From NCBI RefSeq assembly GCF_000716605.1, contig NZ_JNXE01000014.1, forward strand, positions 186,001 to 250,000: a DNA stretch of 64,000 nucleotides, in the 5' to 3' direction. This document shows, piece by piece, positions 17,164-25,567 of this stretch. The notes under the pieces are model-generated. The model was not told the origin of the DNA, searched no databases, and was given only the letters and a program-made list of their open reading frames with translations. Positions within the stretch are counted from its first letter, which is position 1, and the number at the start of each line of letters is the position of its first letter. This DNA comes from Streptomyces sp. NRRL F-525 (lineage in GTDB: Bacteria > Actinomycetota > Actinomycetes > Streptomycetales > Streptomycetaceae). The translations under genes were made by a program, and so were the position numbers.

Positions 17164-17211
17164 GAGCAACCAGTAAGACACCTTCAGAAGTCACCGAGGA
17201 GACCAGAGAAC

Positions 17212-17697
17212 GTGAGCGGCAAGGGCGCACCCGAACTGTCCGTACGCAACGTCGGAGACCTGCGGGTCGCCGTCATCGCGGCGCAGTGGCACGAAAAGGT
17301 GATGGACGGTCTCGTGGACGGCGCCCTGCGCGCCCTGCACGACCTGGGGATCGACGAGCCGACCCTCCTGAGGGTCCCCGGCAGCTGGGAACTCCCGGTC
17401 GTGGCAAAGGTGTTGGCGGGCCGGGGCTACGACGCGATCGTCGCCCTCGGTGTCGTCATCCGCGGTGGCACCCCGCACTTCGAGTACGTGTGCCAGGGCG
17501 TGGTCCAGGGCCTCACCCAGGTCTCGGTCGAGACCGGCGTCCCCGTCGGCATGGGCGTGCTGACCTGCGACACCGAGGAGCAGGCCCTCGACCGGGCGGG
17601 CCTGGAGGGCTCGAACGAGGACAAGGGACACGAGGCGGTGACGGCCGCGGTGGCGACGGCGGCCACGCTCCGCTCAGTATCTGAACCGTGGCGTTAA
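17212..17697 (+). CDS. ribH: 6,7-dimethyl-8-ribityllumazine synthase
   Basis: A 161-residue lumazine synthase. Family blocks are [51 protein letters not shown] (with the catalytic-loop His) and [20 protein letters not shown]. It condenses the RibB and RibA/RibD products and assembles as a 60-mer or pentamer in relatives. It lies 48 bp after ribBA, closing the FMN-controlled operon; ribD/ribG is not in the window. Confidence 0.96.
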   Translation: MSGKGAPELSVRNVGDLRVAVIAAQWHEKVMDGLVDGALRALHDLGIDEPTLLRVPGSWELPVVAKVLAGRGYDAIVALGVVIRGGTPHFEYVCQGVVQGLTQVSVETGVPVGMGVLTCDTEEQALDRAGLEGSNEDKGHEAVTAAVATAATLRSVSEPWR

Positions 17698-17731
17698 GCC
17701 CACGATTGTTTGCAATAGGGTGGGCAGCACC

Positions 17732-18004
17732 ATGTCCAATAAGACGTTCGAGGAGCTCTTCACCGAGCTCCAGCAGAAGGCCGCCACCGGCGACCCCGCC
17801 ACTTCCCGCACCGCAGAGCTGGTCGGCAAGGGCGTCCATGCCATCGGCAAGAAGGTCGTAGAAGAGGCCGCCGAGGTCTGGATGGCCGCCGAGTACGAGG
17901 GCAAGGAGGCGGCCGCCGAGGAGATCTCGCAGCTGCTCTACCACGTCCAGGTGATGATGGTCGCCCGCGGAATCTCGCTGGACGACGTCTACGCCCACCT
18001 GTAA
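17732..18004 (+). CDS. hisE: Phosphoribosyl-ATP diphosphatase
   Basis: A 90-residue all-helical MazG-like pyrophosphatase, second step of histidine biosynthesis. [16 protein letters not shown] carries the paired glutamates that bind Mg2+ and [14 protein letters not shown] the C-terminal helix. ATG 17732 (MSNKTFEEL) was preferred to an in-frame start 12 bp upstream. A TAGGGT -10-like box ten bases before the ATG suggests an own promoter with a nearly leaderless message, separating it from the rib operon. Confidence 0.94.
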   Translation: MSNKTFEELFTELQQKAATGDPATSRTAELVGKGVHAIGKKVVEEAAEVWMAAEYEGKEAAAEEISQLLYHVQVMMVARGISLDDVYAHL

Positions 18005-18053
18005 AACCCTTTTCAGACACTTCACCCCTTTTCACGCGAAGGAAGCCGACCTC

Positions 18054-18911
18054 ATGCTGCGCATCGCCGTCCCCAACAAGGGTTCCCTGTCAGGACCTGC
18101 GGCGGACATGCTGCATGAGGCCGGCTACCAGCAGCGCCGGGAGTCCAAGGAGCTGCGGATCGTCGACCCGGTCAACGAGGTGGAGTTCTTCTACCTCCGC
18201 CCCCGCGACATCGCGATCTACGTCTCCTCCGGCCGCCTCGACATCGGCATCACCGGCCGCGACCTGCTGATCGACTCCGGCGCGAGCGCCGAGCCGATCC
18301 TCCCGCTCGGCTTCGCCCGCTCCACGTTCCGCTTCGCCTCCAAGCCGGGCGCCGCGAACACCCTCGCGGACCTCAAGGGCAAGACGGTCGCCACCTCGTA
18401 CGAGGGCATCGTCGCCAAGTACCTCGCGGACAACGGCGTCGACGCCTCCGTCGTCCACCTCGACGGCGCCGTCGAGACCGCCATCGAACTCGGTGTCGCC
18501 GAAGTCATCGCGGACGTCGTCGAGACCGGAACGTCCTTGCGCAACGCGGGACTTGAGGTCTTCGGCGACCCGATCATGAAGTCCGAGGCCGTCGTCATCC
18601 GCCGCACGGGCGGCGAGACCGACGACACCGCCGAGCCCAAGGTCCAGCAGTTCCTGCGCCGCCTCCAGGGCGTCCTGGTCGCCCGGACGTACGTGATGAT
18701 GGACTACGACTGCCGGGTCGAGCAGCTGGAGAAGGCCGTCGCGCTCACCCCCGGCCTGGAGTCCCCGACCGTCTCCCCGCTGCACAACGAGGGCTGGGTC
18801 GCCGTCCGCGCGATGGTCCCCGCCAAGGAGGCGCAGCGGATCATGGACGACCTGTACGACATCGGCGCCCGGGCCATCCTGACGACGGCCATCCACGCCT
18901 GCCGTCTCTGA
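18054..18911 (+). CDS. hisG: ATP phosphoribosyltransferase, long form
   Basis: A 285-residue HisG, first and committed step of histidine synthesis. MLRIAVPNKGSLSGPAADML starts the type II periplasmic-binding-like fold, SSGRLDIGITGRDLL follows, and ADVVETGTSLRNAGL is the PRPP-binding motif. The C-terminal domain of about 70 residues (ending GARAILTTAIHACRL) is the histidine-sensing domain of the long form, so it needs no HisZ. It lies 49 bp after hisE and is cotranscribed. Confidence 0.96.
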   Translation: MLRIAVPNKGSLSGPAADMLHEAGYQQRRESKELRIVDPVNEVEFFYLRPRDIAIYVSSGRLDIGITGRDLLIDSGASAEPILPLGFARSTFRFASKPGAANTLADLKGKTVATSYEGIVAKYLADNGVDASVVHLDGAVETAIELGVAEVIADVVETGTSLRNAGLEVFGDPIMKSEAVVIRRTGGETDDTAEPKVQQFLRRLQGVLVARTYVMMDYDCRVEQLEKAVALTPGLESPTVSPLHNEGWVAVRAMVPAKEAQRIMDDLYDIGARAILTTAIHACRL

Positions 18912-18925
18912 GGAACACGCCGACC

Positions 18926-19369
18926 ATGTCTCAACTGCCCGCCCTGCCGGTCACGTTCCGGCCGGGCCGCACCCGTGCCGTGCTGCTCACCGCGGGCATC
19001 GCGATCTTCGTCGTCATCACGACCGTCGCGATGCTCCTGGAGCAGCTCACCCCGGGGGAGAAGCTCAGCTTCGTCTTCACCGGTGCCCTTCTCTTCGCCG
19101 TACTGGCCATGCTCGCCCGGGTGAAGGTCGTCGCCGACGAGTCCGGTGTCACCGTCGTGAACATCGTGAGCAGGCGCCGGCTGGCCTGGGCCGAGATCCT
19201 CCAGGTGAACCTTCGGCCCGGCGACCCCTGGGTGTTCCTCAACCTCAGCGACGGCACCAGCCTGCCCGTCCTCGGCATCCAGCCCGGTATCGCCAAGGCA
19301 CGGGCCATCGCCGACGCGCGCACTCTGCGGGCGCTCGCCGAGGACCGGTCGCTGAGGGATCTGCCGTAG
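18926..19369 (+). CDS. PH-domain membrane protein
   Basis: A 147-residue protein with two hydrophobic helices at about residues 20-40 and 50-66, then a small bacterial PH-like domain (VVADESGVTVVNIVSRRRLAWAEIL, with the common RRRLxWAEI strand). Such proteins are of unknown function. It lies 14 bp after hisG in the same direction, a neighbour that is conserved in streptomycetes as I recall. A CGGTGGCG/CGCCACCG inverted repeat at about 19396-19429 lies after it and may end the his transcript. Confidence 0.72.
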   Translation: MSQLPALPVTFRPGRTRAVLLTAGIAIFVVITTVAMLLEQLTPGEKLSFVFTGALLFAVLAMLARVKVVADESGVTVVNIVSRRRLAWAEILQVNLRPGDPWVFLNLSDGTSLPVLGIQPGIAKARAIADARTLRALAEDRSLRDLP

Positions 19370-19545
19370 AGGGCCATGTCTTGATTAATCTGTTGTCGGT
19401 GGCGTTTTTCGTTCTCGCCTCCGCCACCGATGTTCCCCCCTGTCTTCTGAGGCCCCCTGCGACCCGAGGAGTGACTCCCTCCAGCGATGGACGGATCGTC
19501 CTGTAGTACCTGCGCCGCCCCCTCCCGACATATCGAGGCGGCGGC

Positions 19546-20880
19546 ATGACCATCCCCTTGTTGCTCCTCGGAGCGGCGATGCTGCTGATTCTGGCCAACG
19601 GATTCTTCGTCGCGGCCGAGTTCGGACTCGTCACCGTGGAGCGTCCCGAGGCCGAGAAGGCCGCCGCCGAGGGCGACCGACGGGCCGCCACGGTCGTCGA
19701 GTCGCTCAAGGAGCTGTCCTTCCAGCTCTCCGGCACCCAGCTCGGCATCACCATCACCTCCCTGGTCGTCGGGATGCTCGCCGAACCGGCCCTGGCGGAG
19801 CTGCTGCACGGCCCGTTCAGCGCGATCGGCATCCCCGAGGGCGCCGTCTCCGGCGTCGCCGTGGTCGTCGGCATGCTGCTGGCCTCCGCCGTGCAGATGG
19901 TGATCGGCGAACTCGTGCCCAAGAACTGGGCGGTGTCGCGGCCGCTCCAGGTCGCGCGCTTCGTCGCCGCACCGCAGCACGCCTTCGCGAAGCTGTTCCG
20001 CCCGGTGATCGCCGCGCTGAACACCGTCGCCAACAAGCTCGTCCGCGCACTCGGCGTCGAGCCCACCGAGGAGCTGGCCTCGGCCCGCACCCCCGGCGAA
20101 CTCGTCTCCCTGGCCCGGCACTCGGCGCAGGCCGGCACGCTGGAGCAGGACACCGCCGATCTCTTCGTACGGACGCTGTCACTGGGCGAGTTGACCGCGC
20201 AGCACGTCATGACCCCGCGCGTGAAGGTCAGCGCGCTGCAGTCGTCGGCGACCGCCGAGGACGTGGTCAACCTGACCCGTGCCACGGGTCTGTCCCGCTT
20301 CCCCGTCTACCGCGAGAAGATCGACGAGATCGTCGGCATGGTCCACCTCAAGGACGCGCTGGCCGTGCCCGCGCACGACCGCCTGCGCACCTCCGTCACC
20401 ACCATCGCCAAGTCCCCGCTCCTGGTCCCCGAGACCCTGCCCGTCCAGCCCCTCCTCGCCCGGCTGCGCAGCGAACAGCCGATCGCCGTCGTCGTCGACG
20501 AGTACGGCGGTACGGCCGGGGTGGTCACCCTGGAGGACATCGTCGAGGAACTCGTCGGCGAGGTCCGCGACGAGCACGACGGCCAGGACGTCCCCGAACT
20601 CGCCGCCGCGCCACCGGAGGACGGCAAGCCCGCGTGGGACGCCGACGGCAGCTGCCGGGTCGACATCCTCCAGCGCATAGGCCTCGACGTGCCCGAGGGA
20701 CCGTACGAGACGGTGGCCGGACTGGTCGCCGACCTCCTCGGCCGCATCCCGGCCCCCGGCGACAAGGCCGAACTCCCCGGCTGGCGCCTGTCGGTCCGCC
20801 AGGTGGGCCACTACCGCGCCGAACGGGTCCGCCTGGTCCGCACGGTTCCCCCGGTGAACGTCATGGAGGCGGCCCGATGA
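19546..20880 (+). CDS. CNNM/CorC (hemolysin-like) membrane protein with CBS pair and CorC domain
   Basis: A 444-residue protein: DUF21/CNNM transmembrane domain (residues about 1-190, starting LLLILANGFFVAAEFGLV with VIGELVPKNWAV later), a CBS pair (LTAQHVMTPRVKVSAL and VVVDEYGGTAGVVTLEDIVEELVGEV) and a CorC_HlyC C-terminal domain (GLVADLLGRIPAPGD). The family is linked to Mg2+/Co2+ export or homeostasis. The next gene overlaps by 4 bp (ATGA) and encodes a shorter paralogue. Confidence 0.88.
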   Translation: MTIPLLLLGAAMLLILANGFFVAAEFGLVTVERPEAEKAAAEGDRRAATVVESLKELSFQLSGTQLGITITSLVVGMLAEPALAELLHGPFSAIGIPEGAVSGVAVVVGMLLASAVQMVIGELVPKNWAVSRPLQVARFVAAPQHAFAKLFRPVIAALNTVANKLVRALGVEPTEELASARTPGELVSLARHSAQAGTLEQDTADLFVRTLSLGELTAQHVMTPRVKVSALQSSATAEDVVNLTRATGLSRFPVYREKIDEIVGMVHLKDALAVPAHDRLRTSVTTIAKSPLLVPETLPVQPLLARLRSEQPIAVVVDEYGGTAGVVTLEDIVEELVGEVRDEHDGQDVPELAAAPPEDGKPAWDADGSCRVDILQRIGLDVPEGPYETVAGLVADLLGRIPAPGDKAELPGWRLSVRQVGHYRAERVRLVRTVPPVNVMEAAR

Positions 20881-21953
20881 CCGTCCTCCAACTCCTCTTC
20901 GCCGTCCTGCTGGTGCTCGCCAACGGCTTCTTCGTCGGCGCCGAGTTCGCCCTCGTCTCCGTCCGCCGCAGCCAGATCGAACCCCTCGGCACGGCCCGCG
21001 CCCGACAGGTCCTCTACGGCCTGGAACGGCTGCCGCAGATGATGGCGGCGGCCCAATTCGGCATCACCGTCTGCTCGTTGACGCTGGGCGCGGTCGCCGA
21101 ACCGACGGTCGCGCACGTCCTGGAGCCGGTCTTCGAGTGGATGCGTCTGCCCGAGGGCATGATCCACCCCCTCGGCTACATCCTCGCGCTCGCCGCGGTC
21201 GTCTTCTTCCACCTCGTCATCGGCGAGATGGTCCCGAAGAACCTCGCGATGGCCGCGCCGGAGAAGGCCGCGATGTGGCTCAGTCCCGGCCTGGTCGCTT
21301 TCGCCCGCGTGTGCAGGCCGATCACCGTGGCCCTCGGCGCCGTCGCCCAGGGCATCCTGCGGCTCTTCCACGTCGAGCCCAAGGACGAGGTCGAGGCCGT
21401 CTTCACCAGCGAACAGCTCAACCGCCTGGTGGAGGACTCCGGGCAGGCCGGCCTCCTGGACCCCGAGGAGCAGGAACGCCTGGAGGACGCCCTGGAGTTG
21501 GGTTCCCGCCCGGTCACCGACGTGCTTCTGCGCCGCGAGGACCTGGTGACGGTCAGCCCCTCGGTCACCCCGGGCGAGATCGTCGCCCTCACGGCCCGCA
21601 CCGGCTACTCCCGCTTCCCGGTCGCCGCGGAGACCGGCGCCTTCATGGGCTACCTCCACGTCAAGGACGTCCTGGACCTGGAGGAGTCCGAGCGGGCGGT
21701 GCCGCAGCAGATCTGGCGCCCCATGACGACGCTGCGGGCCGAACTCCCCCTGGACGACGCCCTGACGGTGATGCGCCGGGCGGCGACCCACCTGGCCCAG
21801 GTCGCCGACGGCTCCGGCAAGGTGCTCGGCCTGGTCGCCCTGGAGGACGTCCTGGAACTCCTGGTGGGCGAGGTGACGGACCCGGCCCACCGGGAGGTAC
21901 CGGCACCGGCACAGCCACGGACGGCGGAACTCAAGCAGGCGGTGCCTGGCTGA
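20877..21953 (+). CDS. CNNM-type membrane protein with CBS pair, lacking the CorC domain
   Basis: A 358-residue paralogue of the upstream gene: DUF21 domain (VLLVLANGFFVGAEFALVSVRRSQI, IGEMVPKNLAMA) and a CBS pair (GYSRFPVAAETGAFMGYLHVKDVLD, VLGLVALEDVLELLVGEV), but it ends soon after the second CBS with no CorC_HlyC domain. The overlapping start implies coupled translation and probably a heteromeric transporter or regulator pair. Role in Mg2+ homeostasis is inferred from the family. Confidence 0.87.
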   Translation: MTVLQLLFAVLLVLANGFFVGAEFALVSVRRSQIEPLGTARARQVLYGLERLPQMMAAAQFGITVCSLTLGAVAEPTVAHVLEPVFEWMRLPEGMIHPLGYILALAAVVFFHLVIGEMVPKNLAMAAPEKAAMWLSPGLVAFARVCRPITVALGAVAQGILRLFHVEPKDEVEAVFTSEQLNRLVEDSGQAGLLDPEEQERLEDALELGSRPVTDVLLRREDLVTVSPSVTPGEIVALTARTGYSRFPVAAETGAFMGYLHVKDVLDLEESERAVPQQIWRPMTTLRAELPLDDALTVMRRAATHLAQVADGSGKVLGLVALEDVLELLVGEVTDPAHREVPAPAQPRTAELKQAVPG

Positions 21954-22062
21954 GAACCGTGACGTCAGCCGCTTGTCGATCACTCGGCCCGGCCGGCCGA
22001 ACAGGGTCCCCGCCCTGGGCATCTCCTGTGTGCCTCGGCGCTCCCCGCGGATAGGGTGGGCG

Positions 22063-23166
22063 GTGATCGACAGGACGGGCTGGGCGAGGGCGGCGGACGG
22101 CGTGGGCGGTGCCGAGGAGAGCGGGAACACGGGCACCGGGCGCCCGACGTCACGGGACGTCGCCCGGATCGCCGGTGTGTCCCACACCGCGGTGTCCTTC
22201 GTGTTCAACGGCCGCGCCGACGGCAACCTCTCGCCCGCCACCCAGGAACGCATCCGGCAGGCCGCGGCCCAGCTGGGCTACCGGCCCGACCCGGTGGCCC
22301 GCGGGCTGCGCCGTCGCCGTACGGCCGTGATCGGGCTGGTCACCGACGAGATCGCGTCCTCGCCGTTCGCCGGCCGGCTGCTGCGCGGGGCCATGGAGAC
22401 CGCCTGGGACAGCGACCATCTCGTCCTCACCGTGGACTCCGGCGGTGACCCGGCCAAGGAGGACGCGGCCGTCGCGGAACTGCTCAACCGGCGCGTGGAC
22501 GGCATCATCTACGCGGCCATGTCACTGCGCCGGGTACGCGTCCCCGAGGGCCTGCACCGCACCCACTCCGTGCTGGCCAACTGCCTGCCCGAGGACGACT
22601 CCCTGCCCGCCGTGGTCCCCGCCGAGCGCGCCGGTGGCCGTACGGCGGCCAGGCTGCTGCTCGCCGCGGGCCACCGCCGGCTCGCCGTGATCGGCGGTCT
22701 GGACGACATCGCCTCGGTGGAACGCACCCGCGGCTTCCGGGACGCGCTGCGCGCCGAGGGCGTCACCGTGCCCACCGAGTGGATCGTGCGCGGCGGCGGG
22801 GAGATCTCCGCGGGGTACGCGGGCGCGCTGCGCCTGCTCGACGGGGTCGAGCCGGGCCGTCGTCCCACCGGCGTCCTGTGCTACAACGACCGGGTCGCGG
22901 CGGGCGTCCTGCACGCCGCGACCCGGCTCGGGATCGACGTGCCCGCCGATCTGTCGGTGGTCGGCTACGACGACCAGGAGCACATGGCCGCGTTCCTCAC
23001 CCCACCGCTCACCTCCATCGCGCTGCCACACCGGGCCATGGGCGAGACGGCGGCCCGACTACTCCTGGACGCCATCGAAGCCGGCCCCACCCCGCCCGCG
23101 ACGGTGCGGCGCCTGGCCTGCCCTGTGGTCAGCCGTGGTTCTGTGGGACCGGTGCCCATCCGCTGA
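22063..23166 (+). CDS. LacI-family regulator of the fructan cluster
   Basis: A 367-residue LacI regulator. The helix-turn-helix TSRDVARIAGVSHTAVSFVFNG lies near residue 30, followed by a LacI hinge helix (ERIRQAAAQLGYRPD) and a periplasmic-binding-like sensor domain (VVGYDDQEHMAAFLTPPLTSI). The GTG at 22063 was chosen because a TAGGGT -10-like box ends five bases upstream, fitting a leaderless message; GTG 22102 is an alternative. It is next to a GH32/ABC operon with LacI-like operators, so fructan control is likely. The final ~100 bp lie in a duplicated segment. Confidence 0.83.
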   Translation: MIDRTGWARAADGVGGAEESGNTGTGRPTSRDVARIAGVSHTAVSFVFNGRADGNLSPATQERIRQAAAQLGYRPDPVARGLRRRRTAVIGLVTDEIASSPFAGRLLRGAMETAWDSDHLVLTVDSGGDPAKEDAAVAELLNRRVDGIIYAAMSLRRVRVPEGLHRTHSVLANCLPEDDSLPAVVPAERAGGRTAARLLLAAGHRRLAVIGGLDDIASVERTRGFRDALRAEGVTVPTEWIVRGGGEISAGYAGALRLLDGVEPGRRPTGVLCYNDRVAAGVLHAATRLGIDVPADLSVVGYDDQEHMAAFLTPPLTSIALPHRAMGETAARLLLDAIEAGPTPPATVRRLACPVVSRGSVGPVPIR

Positions 23167-23376
23167 TCTGGGCGTCGGGTCCGTCGACGAGTGGTTCGGC
23201 GATGTCGCTGGGGTGCCGGTGGACGCCATCGATGCCCCAGCCCCACGCCGCCCGCGACCGTGCGGCGGCTGGCCTGCCCGGTGGTCAGTCGTGCTTCCGT
23301 GGGTCCGGCGCCCACCCGGTGACCCGCGCACCCGGTCCGTCGACGACCAGCTCCGCGATGTCGTCGGGGCGCCGGT
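23067..23376. repeat. Imperfect tandem duplication of the lacI/GH32 3' junction (154 and 156 bp)
   Basis: Copy 1 is 23067-23220 and copy 2 is 23221-23376; both begin GGACGCCATCGA and end GCCGGT. Copy 1 holds the real lacI end, and its minus strand reads a diverged relic of the GH32 C-terminus (SDIAEPLVDGPDAQISGWAP, then a stop). Copy 2 holds the real GH32 end (DDIAELVVDGPGARVTGWAP) and, on the plus strand, a relic of the lacI end (PATVRRLACPVVSRASVGPAPTR, then a stop; matching PATVRRLACPVVSRGSVGPVPIR). Confidence 0.9.
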
Positions 23377-24676
23377 AGACGCGCTCGGTGACCATCGCCC
23401 TGTCCGCGACGAAGAGTTCGAGGAGCGAGCCGTCGACGAGCAGCCGGAGGGTGAGTTCCGGCGCCTTCGGTACCTGCACGGTGATCGGGGCGGAGCCCTC
23501 CCTGCCGGTCCGGGGCCAGGCGCCCCGGTCGAGGACGACGGTCCCCGCGCCGGGGTCCGCCCGGATGGTCAACTCCCGGCCCGCCGCGTCCCTGAGCAGG
23601 CTCACCGTGGTCGGTTCGCACGCGGTGACCGTCAGGTCGTAGGCCTGTGGAAGTGGAACGCGGCCCGGCGCGGTGACGAACGGCTCGGCCGGGCGCAGCA
23701 GTTGGAGCTCCGGGGCCGGACTCACCCGCAGTGAACCGTCGGGGTGGACGTCGACCTTCCGGGGCGCGGTGAGGACGCCCGCCCATCCGGCCCGGTCCAC
23801 CTCCTCCTGCGGGCGGGCCTCCCACGACCAGCCCCACAACAGTGCGCGGTCCGGCTCCTGGAGCACGGCGGGGGCGTAGAAGTCCCGGCCCTGGTCGAGT
23901 CGGCCGCCGGTGCGCGGCACGAACCTCAACTCGCCCTGGCTGTCCGCCTGTAGACGGCCCGTCAGGTATGCGGTGGAGCAGGGGTCTCCGTCCCACAGGG
24001 ACACCAGGAGTACGTGGTCGCCGCCCGCCGTCCGGTACAGGTGCGGGCACTCCCAGCCCACCGACTTGTCGCCGAACGCGTCGGTGGCCACCGGGTTCCT
24101 GCCGTCCAGCAGCACTCCGGCGAACCGCCAGTCGGTCAGGTCGTCGCAGTCGTAGAGCAGGACCGACGGGGTGCCGTCGGCGTGCCCGGCGCCGACGAGG
24201 GCCCAACGCCGGTCCGCGTGGCGGAAGATGAACGGGTCGCGGAACATCACCACGTCCAGTCCCGGTGGTGGTCCTGTCACCACCGGTGTCGGCAGCGGCT
24301 TCCACTCGGTCAGCCGGTCGTCGTCCGGGTCCGCCGCCCGGGCCAGGCAGATGGTGCCGAGTCCGGTGTGGGAATGGTCAACTCCCGTGTACACGGCGGT
24401 CGGTGTGCCCGCGTCGTCGGTCACGCAGCCCGACCAGCAGCCGGCCTCGTCGGGGCCGCCGGGCGTCGGGGTGAGCGCGATCGGGTGGTGGTCCCAGTGC
24501 GCGAGGTCGGTGCTGGAGGCGTGGCCCCAGTGGACGTTCGCGTGCACCGGTGCGTCGGGGTTGTGCTGGTAGAAGAGGTGGTAGCGGTCCCGCCAACGGA
24601 ACGGCCCATTGGGGTCGTTGATCCAGTTGGCGGGCGGACGGACCCTGAAACGCGGCGCGTTGGGGTCATTGCTCAA
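23285..24676 (-). CDS. Cytoplasmic GH32 fructosidase (sucrose/levan-oligosaccharide hydrolase)
   Basis: A 463-residue GH32 enzyme without a signal peptide. Catalytic motifs are complete: WINDPNGPF (nucleophile Asp), MFRDPF (transition-state Asp) and WECPHLY (acid/base Glu); a C-terminal beta-sandwich follows. It probably cleaves imported fructo-oligosaccharides or sucrose. The start is TTG 24676, overlapping the upstream permease stop as TTGA, with AGGAG eight bases before; no other start lies near the N-terminal homology. Last gene of the LacI-linked operon; its 3' end is in copy 2 of the duplication. Confidence 0.88.
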   Translation of the reverse strand: MSNDPNAPRFRVRPPANWINDPNGPFRWRDRYHLFYQHNPDAPVHANVHWGHASSTDLAHWDHHPIALTPTPGGPDEAGCWSGCVTDDAGTPTAVYTGVDHSHTGLGTICLARAADPDDDRLTEWKPLPTPVVTGPPPGLDVVMFRDPFIFRHADRRWALVGAGHADGTPSVLLYDCDDLTDWRFAGVLLDGRNPVATDAFGDKSVGWECPHLYRTAGGDHVLLVSLWDGDPCSTAYLTGRLQADSQGELRFVPRTGGRLDQGRDFYAPAVLQEPDRALLWGWSWEARPQEEVDRAGWAGVLTAPRKVDVHPDGSLRVSPAPELQLLRPAEPFVTAPGRVPLPQAYDLTVTACEPTTVSLLRDAAGRELTIRADPGAGTVVLDRGAWPRTGREGSAPITVQVPKAPELTLRLLVDGSLLELFVADRAMVTERVYRRPDDIAELVVDGPGARVTGWAPDPRKHD

Positions 24677-25563
24677 CGGTTGACTCCTGCGGAGGTGATG
24701 CCCTCGCGGAGAGGGCGCTGGCCGACGGCGAACACGGCGACGGCGGGGAGCATCGAGAGCACGACTCCGGCCAGGACCACCGAGATGGACCCGGTGCCGA
24801 GGTTGCCCTGGAGGGAGACCAGGCCCAGCGGAAGCGTGTAGTTCTGGCTGGAGGTCTCCAGGATCAGCGGGCGGAAGAACTCGTTCCAGTGGTAGTTGAA
24901 GGCCAGTACGCCGACGATCGCCAGGCCGGGTGTGGCCAGCGGCGCGTACACCGAGCGGAAGATCCGCCAGGTCCCCGCGCCGTCCAGCATGGCCGCCTCG
25001 CCCAGGTCCTTCGGCATACCGAGGAAGTACTGGCGCATCAGGAAGGTGCCGAAGGCGGTCGGGAAGGCCGGGATGATCAGGCCGAGGAGCGTGTCGGTGA
25101 GGCCCATCGTCTTCAGCACCAGGAACACCGGCACGATGGTGACCTGCAACGGCACCATCATGGTCGCCAGGACCAGGCCGAAGAGCGGCCTCTTGAAACG
25201 GAACTCCAGGCGCGCGAAGGCGTATCCGGCCAGGCCCGCCGTGATCATCTGGCCGACGGCGACCAGTGCCGTCACCAGCGTGGAGTTCAGGGCGAGCAGC
25301 CACACGTCGATCTGCTGGAAGACCCCGTGGTAGGCCGCGGTCGTCGGGTGCGTCGGGATGATCTGCGGGGGCAGGTCGAAGGACTCGGCCGGGGTGCGCA
25401 GCGAGGTGGCGACGGTCCAGATGACCGGGCCCAGCGTCAGCAGGGCGCACACGGTCAGCGCGGCGATCCGGGTCCAGGGGGCGAGTGAGTAGCGGACGCG
25501 GCTCAGGGTCGGGGTCGCTTTCAGGGTCGGGGTTGCTTGGCTCATGGCGCTCATGCGGCTCAC
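24673..25563 (-). CDS. Carbohydrate ABC transporter permease (MalG-like)
   Basis: A 296-residue inner-membrane permease with six predicted helices. The conserved EAAMLDGAGTWRIFRSVYAPLATPGLAIVG is the EAA loop that contacts the ATPase, and the N-terminal LTLGPVIWTVATSLRTPAE is typical of MalG proteins. No ATPase gene is present, as usual in Streptomyces where MsiK serves many importers. The start is uncertain: ATGs at 25563, 25551 and 25545 are close together. It is 4 bp downstream of the other permease. Confidence 0.88.
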   Translation of the reverse strand: MSRMSAMSQATPTLKATPTLSRVRYSLAPWTRIAALTVCALLTLGPVIWTVATSLRTPAESFDLPPQIIPTHPTTAAYHGVFQQIDVWLLALNSTLVTALVAVGQMITAGLAGYAFARLEFRFKRPLFGLVLATMMVPLQVTIVPVFLVLKTMGLTDTLLGLIIPAFPTAFGTFLMRQYFLGMPKDLGEAAMLDGAGTWRIFRSVYAPLATPGLAIVGVLAFNYHWNEFFRPLILETSSQNYTLPLGLVSLQGNLGTGSISVVLAGVVLSMLPAVAVFAVGQRPLREGITSAGVNR

Positions 25564-25567
25564 CGGC

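Noticed and set aside
22021..22103. ATG 21973 as the LacI start
   Set aside because: It would place the start well before the TAGGGT box and adds an unrelated Arg/Pro-rich leader.
23059..23734. Separate genes in the duplicated junction
   Set aside because: The frames here are made of relics of the lacI and GH32 ends; neither has a start or domain of its own.
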